A stretch of DNA of 5,455 nt, taken from contig CAMZCV010000088.1 of the NCBI GenBank assembly GCA_947305035.1, positions 1-5,455 on the forward strand, given 5' to 3'. Shown here in pieces: positions 1-5,299 of the stretch. The notes under the pieces are model-generated. The model did not search any database, was not told the origin of the DNA, and worked only from the letters and a program-made list of their open reading frames with translations. Numbering within the stretch: position 1 is the first letter of the stretch; each line of letters opens with the position of its first letter. The position numbers and the translations under genes are program-made. The stretch comes from an uncultured Coriobacteriales bacterium. GTDB lineage: Bacteria > Actinomycetota > Coriobacteriia > Coriobacteriales > Atopobiaceae.

Positions 1-290
1 TCGCGATGCTTGATGCAGATCAGGGTGATGGCAACCGCCACCACGGCGCATACGGTGCCCACGAGCACATAGCCGCCCGCACCGACGTCGAAGAGCGACG
101 CCCCGAAAAGGATGTCGGTCTCGCCGGGCACCGTGTTCCCAGCGCCAGCTATGCCCACGAGCACGGCCATGCAGGCGAGTACGGCACAGCACGCACCTGC
201 GATCATCCTTGTGGTACGGATCCTCTCGCGCTTGGCAAGGGTAGCGGAACGGGATTGCACGCTGGAAACGCGTTCATCCAAGGTCATCAT
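1..290 (-). CDS. Small two-helix membrane protein, C-terminus beyond the window (partial)
   Basis: The frame is open from an ATG at 290 (tandem ATG-ATG; the second is at 287) to the window edge, giving at least 96 residues. An SD-like GGAGGT at 302-297 sits 6 nt before the first ATG. Residues 1-29 are polar and basic (MTLDERVSSVQSR, then AKRERIRTTR) and probably cytoplasmic. A helix follows at about 30-52 (IAGACCAVLACMAVLVG), then a short loop with GNTVPGETD and a second helix at about 75-93 (YVLVGTVCAVVAVAITLI) ending in a basic CIKHR. It is the fourth gene after a sigma factor, a 7TM protein and a PrsW-like protease, 60 nt past the protease stop. I do not recognise the family. It has no HxxxCxxC zinc-binding anti-sigma motif, but its size, topology and position would suit a membrane-bound regulator or protease substrate. 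That role is inference only. Confidence 0.7.
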   Translation of the reverse strand, partial: MMTLDERVSSVQSRSATLAKRERIRTTRMIAGACCAVLACMAVLVGIAGAGNTVPGETDILFGASLFDVGAGGYVLVGTVCAVVAVAITLICIKHR

Positions 291-296
291 GAGGGC

Positions 297-302
297 ACCT
301 CC
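297..302 (-). promoter_or_regulatory. Ribosome binding site of the small membrane protein
   Basis: GGAGGT on the minus strand lies 6 nt before the ATG at 290 and 9 nt before the ATG at 287, inside the 60-nt gap after the protease gene. It supports a real gene at 1-290, which is open-ended because it runs off the window. Confidence 0.65.
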
Positions 303-350
303 AATCAGCACTCGATATAGAGAGGAAGATGGAGGGGAAAATCCTCACCA

Positions 351-1010
351 CTATTTTCGCGTCGTGTCCTGCGAGCGGTGCTCTTCCATCCGCAGACGGC
401 CCCTGCGCAATGCCACGGCTGTTGCGAGCGTGACGAGAGGGAAGAAAACCGCAACGACCTGAGCGGAGCTTCCCGCTGCAATCAGCAGGTTATAGAGGCC
501 GTGGTAGACAATCACCAGCGAGAGCATGCCGAAGGTGCCCGCTATCTTGAACCAAGGGCGCTTCCATACATGGAGCAGGCCATAGGCCATGATGACACCG
601 CAGGTGAGGTGCATCATCGCTGCGGAAAGGCCGCGGAGCGCGAGGTAAAGTGGCGAAGATACGCTGAACTCCGCAATGTAGAATCCGCTCTCCATGGTCG
701 CGAACCCCACCTCGATGAACACGGTGACAAGCTCCGCGATTTCCGGAATAGGCTCGAACACCAGCAGGAAGAAGAGGAGCGGGAGCAGTTTCAGGGTCTC
801 CTCCACCACGGGAGCCACCTCCACCGCAGCGCCGACGGGATCCGCCCCTACCCATTGCGCGAAGAACGCGCTCAGGTAGGACGAGAAGAGGCATGCGACC
901 ATACCCGAGAGAAGCGCAGACACCATGATGCGGGAACGTCCGCTCAAGAGGACGAGGCATGCAACGACCGGGGCGGCGAGCAGCACGAAGATGTTCTCGA
1001 TATAGGTCAT
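351..1010 (-). CDS. PrsW-family intramembrane metalloprotease
   Basis: This 219-residue polytopic membrane protein shows the conserved signature of the PrsW/CAAX-like protease group: EExxK at 70-74 (EETLK), FxxxE at 103-107 (FATME), HxxxG at 134-138 (HLTCG) and HxxYN at 170-174 (HGLYN). In the family, the glutamates and histidines form a metal site within the membrane; Bacillus subtilis PrsW makes the first cut in anti-sigma factor RsiW. I place the start at the ATG at 1010 because it overlaps the stop of the upstream gene (ATGA) and has GGGTGAGG just before it, which implies translational coupling. An ATG at 1025, five codons upstream, is the alternative; the longer frame open to 1124 would lie inside the neighbouring gene. 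Membrane segments fall at roughly 5-23, 28-52, 72-86, 95-113, 121-146, 155-178 and 183-202. With a sigma factor in the same cluster, cleavage of a membrane-bound sigma regulator is the likely role, but the substrate is not known. Confidence 0.88.
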   Translation of the reverse strand: MTYIENIFVLLAAPVVACLVLLSGRSRIMVSALLSGMVACLFSSYLSAFFAQWVGADPVGAAVEVAPVVEETLKLLPLLFFLLVFEPIPEIAELVTVFIEVGFATMESGFYIAEFSVSSPLYLALRGLSAAMMHLTCGVIMAYGLLHVWKRPWFKIAGTFGMLSLVIVYHGLYNLLIAAGSSAQVVAVFFPLVTLATAVALRRGRLRMEEHRSQDTTRK

Positions 1011-1624
1011 GGCCTCACCCGCCATGCGCAGGCAAGGATGCCCGCATAGGAAGCGGTGAGCAGGAAATCGCTCACGGTATAGAGCACCGCGGACACTGGT
1101 GTCGAGAAGCATGAGGCGGTCCATACAGCGAGCTGGAGCAGCCCCCAGATGAGAACAGATACGTGGAAGGCTCGGTTGCCGGCGAGCCCCTCCTTATAGG
1201 GGGTGAGGATGCCGCGCACCGAGAAATACCCGATGGCAGCCATGAGGGAGCAGTCGATCACGTTGAGGACGATATCCCCATGCGTGATGTAGAGCACGAA
1301 CTGCGGGATGACGATGATGATGGGAATCCACGCCGCGGCAACGGGCGGCTCAGGAGCGCGTTGCCCGTCGAGGGTTGCCACCAGCACGAGGATGAGCAGA
1401 TAGCTGGCCGCCCACCCCATCTCTGAGACGTAGAAAAACCTGGGTGTGCTTCCGAAAACGATCAGGTAACCCAACCAATAGCAGATTGCGAAGAACGTGC
1501 AGCCGTAGAACGCGCAGAGGCAGGTCCACGCCTCGTCGCGCTGGCGGAAGAACCGCACGAACGAGAGGACGAGGCAGACGCCCGCCACAAGCACCTGCGC
1601 GGCGTTCTCGATGATCTCTATCAT
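1007..1624 (-). CDS. Seven-helix integral membrane protein of unknown family
   Basis: This 205-residue protein is almost entirely membrane-embedded. Helices are visible at about 7-25, 34-58, 67-86, 97-115, 118-136, 149-170 and 175-201, joined by short loops, with basic residues (RFFRQRDE after helix 1, a final WRVRP) on the presumed cytoplasmic side. There is no appended kinase, cyclase or DNA-binding domain. GAGAGGCGG stands about 8 nt upstream of the ATG at 1624. It begins 18 nt after the sigma factor stop and overlaps the protease start by 4 nt, so the three are very probably one transcript. I cannot assign a family. The layout resembles stand-alone 7TM sensor modules, and its position directly after the sigma gene is where an anti-sigma factor is normally encoded, so it may hold or control the sigma factor. 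Both suggestions are inference. Confidence 0.8.
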   Translation of the reverse strand: MIEIIENAAQVLVAGVCLVLSFVRFFRQRDEAWTCLCAFYGCTFFAICYWLGYLIVFGSTPRFFYVSEMGWAASYLLILVLVATLDGQRAPEPPVAAAWIPIIIVIPQFVLYITHGDIVLNVIDCSLMAAIGYFSVRGILTPYKEGLAGNRAFHVSVLIWGLLQLAVWTASCFSTPVSAVLYTVSDFLLTASYAGILACAWRVRP

Positions 1625-1642
1625 CGTGCGCCGCCTCTCACG

Positions 1643-2194
1643 TCAGCCGATCCCAAGGCGCACCCCTTCCGCCTCGAGCAGCTCGCGGGCGGCGCGCTTG
1701 CCACGCTGCACCAGGTTGTCGATCTGCTTGCGCGTCTTGCGCATGACCGCGCCCGCCTCGTCGTAGCTCATCTCCTCGATGTACACAAGGAAGAGCGCCT
1801 CCCGATACTCGTCCGGGATGCGGTCGAGGCAGCTGTAGAGCGCACGGCTCTGCTCCGTGGCGAGAAGAACCTCCTCCACCAGCTCTCCCGCCTCGGGATC
1901 GAGCTCGAGGTCGTCCAGGCTGAAGACGCGGGCATGCTCCTGCGCACGATGCAGGGCAAGGTTGCGGCCAACCTTGTAGAGGTAGGGCTTGAATCCGCCT
2001 GCGCGCAGCAACGGGCGCTTGACGTACATGCGCGAGAACGACTCGATCATGAGATCCTCGGCGGCAACCAAGTCGCGGACGTAGCCGTTGAGATAGAGCA
2101 GGAGCGCATCGCCATGGCGCTCCATGAGCGTGCGGAGCGAGCGGTCGTCACCCTGCAGGCTCCGCTCGAATAGCTTCTCGTCGCTCTCGTTCAT
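1643..2194 (-). CDS. ECF-type RNA polymerase sigma factor (sigma-70 family)
   Basis: This 183-residue protein has the two-domain plan of group 4 sigma factors. Region 2 covers about residues 8-90: LFERSLQGDD, then DLVAAEDLMIESFSRMY (the region 2.2 core-binding helix) and FKPYLYKVGRNLALHR (the region 2.3/2.4 -10 recognition helix). An acidic linker follows (LDDLELDPEAGELVEE), then region 4 at about 122-178, with LDRIPDEYREALFLVYIEEMSYDEAGAVM and a recognition helix KTRKQIDNLVQRGKRAARE. I chose the ATG at 2194 (MNESDEKLF) because the longer open frame would start on a TTG inside the upstream dyad; the SD before 2194 is weak (GGGA, 4 nt away). It is the first gene of a cluster with a 7TM protein, a PrsW-type protease and a small membrane protein, which suggests activity controlled from the membrane. 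It would direct RNA polymerase to an unknown regulon, probably including its own operon. Confidence 0.92.
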   Translation of the reverse strand: MNESDEKLFERSLQGDDRSLRTLMERHGDALLLYLNGYVRDLVAAEDLMIESFSRMYVKRPLLRAGGFKPYLYKVGRNLALHRAQEHARVFSLDDLELDPEAGELVEEVLLATEQSRALYSCLDRIPDEYREALFLVYIEEMSYDEAGAVMRKTRKQIDNLVQRGKRAARELLEAEGVRLGIG

Positions 2195-2227
2195 ATCATC
2201 CCGTGCTGCGAATCGGCTACATCTCCA

Positions 2228-2251
2228 TTGGAATGATTGTAACCATTCCAA
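2228..2251 (-). promoter_or_regulatory. 24-bp dyad upstream of the sigma factor: operator candidate over a possible -10 box
   Basis: The arms TTGGAATG and CATTCCAA are perfect 8-bp complements around an 8-nt spacer, and the spacer itself keeps two more A-T pairs on each side. On the minus strand the spacer contains TACAAT (2241-2236), a good -10 hexamer; transcription would start near 2229, leaving a leader of about 35 nt before the sigma ATG. No convincing -35 is seen at 16-19 nt. There is no T-tract, so a terminator is unlikely. The pattern fits a dimeric regulator covering the promoter. I do not match it to a known operator. Confidence 0.5.
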
Positions 2252-2325
2252 ATAGTCCGATTATCTGTTCAAGTGCATCGGTTCGCCGAGAGGTACATTG
2301 TGGAGAAGCATACGGAGTGAAATCG

Positions 2326-3081
2326 CTACTTCAGCTGGTCCTTATCCGCATCATCGATCTTTCTGATCTCGTTCATATACCCTGCGGTGATGATGCCGGC
2401 GGGAAGCGCCACGATAGCGATGCCGAAGAGCGACGAGGCCATGGCAACGAGACGCCCCACAACGGTAACCGGGTAGAGATCTCCGTATCCAACGGCGGTG
2501 AGCGAGACCGTCGCCCAGTAGACAGCCTCGAAGAACGTCGCGAAAGAGTCGGGCTCCACGCTGAAGATCACGAGGGCGGACACCAGGATGTAGGCACCTG
2601 CGAACGCGCACACCGCGAGCAGGGCGTCGCGCGAGCTCTTCAGCACCTTGGCGATGATCATCAGCGATTTGGAGTATCGCACGAGCTTGACCACGCGCAG
2701 CACCCTCAACGCCTTGAACGCACGTATCGCGCGGAGCAGCTTGAACCCCTCCCCCAGCACCGCGAACGAGGGGAGGATGGAGAGGAGGTCGACGATAGCC
2801 ATGGGCGTGAAGGGATAGACCACGAAGGCAACCGACCTGTCCTTCTTGAGCGTGAGGTCGGCAACCGACCATCTGAGGAGGTAGTCGATGATGAAGATGA
2901 CGGCCGTGACGAGGTCGATGACCACGAGGATTCCCGTCTCCTCCTTGAACACGAGCGGGACGAGGCTCAGCACGATGACCACGAGCATGAACAAGTCGTA
3001 GTAATCGAAATCGCGCTCGCCATCGCCCGAGACGTCGACATGCTCGACGAGCTCGTAGATCTTCTGCCTGTTGAGTGACAC
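2326..3081 (-). CDS. Voltage-gated potassium channel (six-helix, Kv/VIC superfamily)
   Basis: This 251-residue protein has the full six-helix plan. S1 is at about 27-45, S2 at 53-72 (ends in DYLLRW, with the D66 typical of the charge-transfer centre), S3 at 86-106 and S4 at 113-139. The pore follows: S5 at 152-175, a pore helix from about 180, the potassium selectivity filter TAVGYGD at 195-201 and S6 at 209-235 with ALPAG at 225-229. S4 carries a basic residue at every third position: R117, R120, K123, R126, R129, K132 and R135. The N-terminus is a short acidic cytoplasmic segment. The C-terminus ends soon after S6 without an RCK or cyclic-nucleotide domain, so gating should depend on voltage. 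The start is a GTG at 3081 with GGAGG 5 nt upstream. The gene is followed by 131 nt before the sigma factor start, with no clear terminator in between, so read-through into the sigma operon cannot be excluded. Confidence 0.95.
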   Translation of the reverse strand: MSLNRQKIYELVEHVDVSGDGERDFDYYDLFMLVVIVLSLVPLVFKEETGILVVIDLVTAVIFIIDYLLRWSVADLTLKKDRSVAFVVYPFTPMAIVDLLSILPSFAVLGEGFKLLRAIRAFKALRVLRVVKLVRYSKSLMIIAKVLKSSRDALLAVCAFAGAYILVSALVIFSVEPDSFATFFEAVYWATVSLTAVGYGDLYPVTVVGRLVAMASSLFGIAIVALPAGIITAGYMNEIRKIDDADKDQLK

Positions 3082-3163
3082 GTCCGCCTCCGCCTACGCT
3101 CGGTCGCCTTTCGCACATGCTCAATGATACGCGCAATCGTGCACGAGGCGTTACCATGTACCC
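3082..3163. promoter_or_regulatory. Divergent intergenic region between the channel and the YwaF-like gene
   Basis: These 82 bp must hold the start signals for both divergent genes. On the minus strand TATCAT (3129-3124) matches the -10 consensus at five of six positions, about 43 nt before the channel GTG, but lacks a clear -35 partner. For the plus-strand gene I see no convincing promoter; GAGGCG at 3145-3150 is a weak and distant SD. Confidence 0.3.
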
Positions 3164-3907
3164 ATGGACATCATGGCTGCCATCATCGACTTCATGACGC
3201 CGCTGCCCGTTTGGGACGCGCGCGGAGACGTGCTTTTGCCGCTCTTCGGCACGGAGCACCTTACCTGGCTTGCCTTCTGCCTGCTCGCCGGCATCGCGCT
3301 TGCCGCCGCGCATCGCAAGCTCGCAACACACCCGGAGGAGCAGCGCCGTCTCGAGCTTGCCGTCGCGTTTGCCCCGTTCATCTTCCTGGGCATGCATACG
3401 TCGTCGATGCTCGCATGGGGCGTATACAACACAAACTGCCTCCCGCTGCATATCTGCAACCTCTGTGAGGTTCTCGCGCTCACGTTTGCGATTTCCCGCA
3501 GAAAGGGCATCGGCACCGTGCTGTATGGCGTGGGCACCGTTGGATCGCTCGCCGCACTGCTTTTCCCCGGATGGAGCACAGCCGCAGCTTGGTCGCTGCC
3601 CTCGCTGTGCGGATTCATGGAGCACATGAAGCTGCGTGACGGCAGCATTCACCCCGCTCTCGGACGCATATGGCAACCCCTTGCTTTCACAGGTATCTAC
3701 GCTGCAGCCATCTACCCGTTCAACAAGCTTGCCGGCACCAACTTCGCCTTCGTCAACTGGGCACCGTACGGAACGCCGCTCCTCGATTGGGAGCAGCGCT
3801 TTGGCAATCCGGGATACATTGCCATCTACCTGCTGGTTTTCGTGCTGCTTGAGCTTGCCCTCTTCTTGCCGTGGCGCGCGGAGGCTACGCCTGCGCAGCA
3901 GCGATAA
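3164..3907 (+). CDS. YwaF-like integral membrane protein (TIGR02206 family)
   Basis: This 247-residue polytopic membrane protein resembles the YwaF/TP0381 family, whose function is unknown. Family-like marks are LFGTEHLTWL at 27-36 near the N-terminus, LPLHICNLCE at 93-102 (the HxC pair H96/C98 in a membrane segment) and NKLAGTNFAF at 187-196, followed by a loop with PYGTPLLDW. Membrane segments fall at about 31-49, 64-86, 93-111, 116-135, 168-186 and 219-238. The ATG at 3164 is preceded by only a weak GAGGCG, 13 nt away; an ATG at 3156 is out of frame, and MAAIID at 3173 is a possible shorter start. It is the only plus-strand gene in the window, divergent from the channel and convergent with larC. 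Its last 23 bp (AEATPAQQR and stop) overlap the end of larC on the other strand. The family assignment is from memory of motifs and fairly secure; the role is open. Confidence 0.85.
   Translation: MDIMAAIIDFMTPLPVWDARGDVLLPLFGTEHLTWLAFCLLAGIALAAAHRKLATHPEEQRRLELAVAFAPFIFLGMHTSSMLAWGVYNTNCLPLHICNLCEVLALTFAISRRKGIGTVLYGVGTVGSLAALLFPGWSTAAAWSLPSLCGFMEHMKLRDGSIHPALGRIWQPLAFTGIYAAAIYPFNKLAGTNFAFVNWAPYGTPLLDWEQRFGNPGYIAIYLLVFVLLELALFLPWRAEATPAQQR
3876..3896. other. GC-rich hairpin at the larC/YwaF-like convergent overlap (weak terminator candidate)
   Basis: GCGC-gg-AGGC, loop TAC, GCCT-GCGC forms an 8-bp stem with a 2-nt bulge, spanning the larC stop codon and the last codons of the plus-strand gene. 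There is no T-tract on either side. It is the only stem seen at this convergent junction, but it could be chance in GC-rich coding DNA. Confidence 0.2.
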
Positions 3908-5297
3908 CCGCCTGGTAGACAGCCTGGTAGCTCGCATCCTTCGCCCGGGCGAGCGCAGCCACCGAGGTGTACTCGGGATACATGCGCGCCTCTCCCGTTG
4001 GCAGCACCACACGCTTGCAGAGCGCGGTTCCGAAGGGCGTCTCCACGGAAACCTCCTCGCGCGGAAGCGCCGTGCGCTCCATCTGCATGCGGCGGATGCC
4101 GATGGTGGTGGTGTCCTCGAAGATGATCTGCTCCATGGCGGGGATGTCGACGCTTTCGCACAGCACCTCGAGCTGGTAGCCGGGGCGGTTCTTCTTCATG
4201 TAGCAGGGCAGGAAATGAGCCTCGCGCGCGCCCGCGCGAAGCAGGCGGTCGATCACGTGCCCCAGCGCCTCTCCTGGGCAGTCATCCACCTCGGTCTCGA
4301 GCTTCCAGAGGTCGGAAGGAGAAGCGGGAGCAGCAGCTTCCTCCACGAGGGTGGCGCGGAGCACGCTCGGGATCTCGTAGGCACGCTTGCCCGCGCCATA
4401 GCCCACGGCTTTGATGGCATAGGATGCGGGAAGTGCATCACGGGTGCGGATTGCGGCGGCAAGCGCAGCTCCCGTGGGGGTGACGAGCTCTCCCCTACGT
4501 CCCGTCGGCGCGAGGATGAGTCCGTGGGCCGTGCAGATGTTCAGCGTGGCGGGAACGGGAATGGGGAGCGGGCCGTGCGCGGTGTTGACGGTGCCCTCAC
4601 CTTCGGCGAGCGGAGAGATCACCGTTTCGGAGATGCCCAGGTCGTCGAGGCACCAGGCTGCAGCTGCGATATCGACGATCGAATCGATGGCACCCACCTC
4701 GTGGAAATGCACCTCGTCCTTTGCGGTGCCATGCGCCTTGGCCTCCGCATCGGCGAGGATGTCGAAGGCGCGGGTGGCGATAGCCTTGGCGCCTGCAGGC
4801 AGCTCGGAGCCGTCGATGATAGCGAGACACTCGGCGAGGCCACGGTGCTCATGGTGGTGATGGTGATGCTCCATTTGGGGGGTATTCCCCGAATGGGATG
4901 CATGTGATTCAAGGCCGAAGGCCTCACCGCCCATTCGGGGAGTACCCCCCAAATGGCTGTGATGGTCATGGCAGTGCTCGTGGTCGTGATGGTGGTGCTC
5001 ATGGGGGATACTCCCCTCTGGGGAATATCCCCCATGAGCGTCGTTTCCAGCATCGCCGTACAGCCACGCCATGTCATGGTCGTGGTTCTCATGCTCCTCG
5101 TCGAGCACCACATCGAAGTCGCACGCCGAGAGCGCGCCTGCCATCTTGCGGGAGATACGCACTTCGTAACCCTCAGCCGGAAGGCTCGCAAGCGCAGTAC
5201 GCAGACCCTCTTCGTTGGCGCCGAGGTCGAGCAGGGCGGCAACCAGCATATCGCCTGCGATACCTGTGGGGCATTCGAGATAGAGCATCCTTGCCAT
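3885..5297 (-). CDS. larC: LarC, CTP-dependent nickel insertase for nickel-pincer cofactor synthesis
   Basis: LarC inserts nickel into the bis-thiocarboxylated pyridinium mononucleotide, with CTP hydrolysis, to make the cofactor of lactate racemase LarA. The 470 residues show family motifs in order: ECPTGIAGDM at 8-17, VHFHEVGAIDSIVDI at 196-210, HGPLPIPVPAT at 241-251 and ELVTPTGAA at 270-278. The LarC2-type C-terminal part follows, with LETEVDDCPGE at 333-343, YMKKNRPG at 366-373 and EDTTTIGIRR at 394-403. Residues about 70-152 are a histidine-rich loop (HEHHHHDHEH, then six consecutive His at 144-149), probably nickel-binding; it makes the protein longer than the roughly 400 residues usual for the family. 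Palindromic DNA repeats are read through inside this loop. The C1 and C2 parts are in one frame, with no frameshift needed. I chose the ATG at 5297, 2 nt after the larB stop, because AAGGAGGT precedes it; a GTG at 5315 would include the SD itself. Confidence 0.95.
   Translation of the reverse strand: MARMLYLECPTGIAGDMLVAALLDLGANEEGLRTALASLPAEGYEVRISRKMAGALSACDFDVVLDEEHENHDHDMAWLYGDAGNDAHGGYSPEGSIPHEHHHHDHEHCHDHHSHLGGTPRMGGEAFGLESHASHSGNTPQMEHHHHHHEHRGLAECLAIIDGSELPAGAKAIATRAFDILADAEAKAHGTAKDEVHFHEVGAIDSIVDIAAAAWCLDDLGISETVISPLAEGEGTVNTAHGPLPIPVPATLNICTAHGLILAPTGRRGELVTPTGAALAAAIRTRDALPASYAIKAVGYGAGKRAYEIPSVLRATLVEEAAAPASPSDLWKLETEVDDCPGEALGHVIDRLLRAGAREAHFLPCYMKKNRPGYQLEVLCESVDIPAMEQIIFEDTTTIGIRRMQMERTALPREEVSVETPFGTALCKRVVLPTGEARMYPEYTSVAALARAKDASYQAVYQAVIAAAQA
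4871..4956. repeat. Inverted pair of palindromic repeats inside larC (27-bp arms)
   Basis: Arms 4871-4897 and 4930-4956 are reverse complements over 27 bp with one mismatch (4885 against 4942), separated by 32 nt. Each arm is itself a near-palindrome of the form CATTYGGGG-N6-CCCCRAATG (24 bp, 4872-4895 and 4932-4955) around a core GGGGRRTAYYCCCC at 4877-4890 and 4937-4950. In the larC frame the two 24-bp units start on CAT and encode HLGGTPRM (115-122) and HSGNTPQM (135-142). The unit length is a multiple of three, so each preserves the frame. Confidence 0.85.
5000..5036. repeat. 37-bp hairpin element inside larC with two more copies of the same core
   Basis: CATGGGGGATACTCCCC, then TCT, then GGGGAATATCCCCCATG gives 17-bp arms with a 3-nt loop and one imperfect position (T·G in the larC mRNA). 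It contains two cores, 5003-5016 and 5020-5033, of the same form GGGGRRTAYYCCCC seen at 4877 and 4937. In larC it encodes HGGYSPEGSIPH (88-99), which interrupts the acidic and histidine-rich stretch. The element also starts on an in-frame CAT. Confidence 0.85.
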
Positions 5298-5299
5298 GT

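Noticed and set aside
331..346. GAGG/CCTC stem after the PrsW-like gene as a terminator
   Set aside because: It has only four paired bases and no T-run, and the next gene follows within 60 nt with its own SD.
378..1049. 223-residue plus-strand frame opposite the PrsW-like gene
   Set aside because: It is a charged, low-complexity complement of a membrane protein gene; the minus strand carries the conserved protease motifs.
2195..2251. Longer sigma factor starting from the TTG at 2251
   Set aside because: The extra 19 residues have no sigma-factor character, the start codon is a TTG inside the dyad, and the ATG at 2194 begins a normal ECF N-terminus.
2203..3078. 291-residue plus-strand frame opposite the channel
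   Set aside because: Its Glu/Asp/His/Arg-rich composition is what reading the complement of a hydrophobic gene produces. It has no SD and no family resemblance.
3909..3931. Direct repeat GCCTGGTAG x2
   Set aside because: It is explained by the repeated codons for YQAV-YQAV at the LarC C-terminus; too short to call a separate element.
2351..4012. 553-residue open frame on the minus strand
   Set aside because: It crosses the channel gene in another frame, the intergenic region, the antisense of the YwaF-like gene and the end of larC, with low-complexity Arg-rich content. It is not a credible gene.
3636..4907. 423-residue open frame on the plus strand
   Set aside because: It lies antisense to larC, is rich in Arg, Gly and His with no recognisable domain, and its start lies inside the YwaF-like gene. 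It is a shadow frame from high-GC codon bias.
4871..5036. CRISPR array
   Set aside because: The repeats are few, in inverted not direct arrangement, unevenly spaced, and inside a conserved coding frame.
5000..5036. Intrinsic terminator
   Set aside because: The stem is strong but has no T-tract on either side and lies mid-gene in larC, with conserved LarC sequence continuing beyond it.
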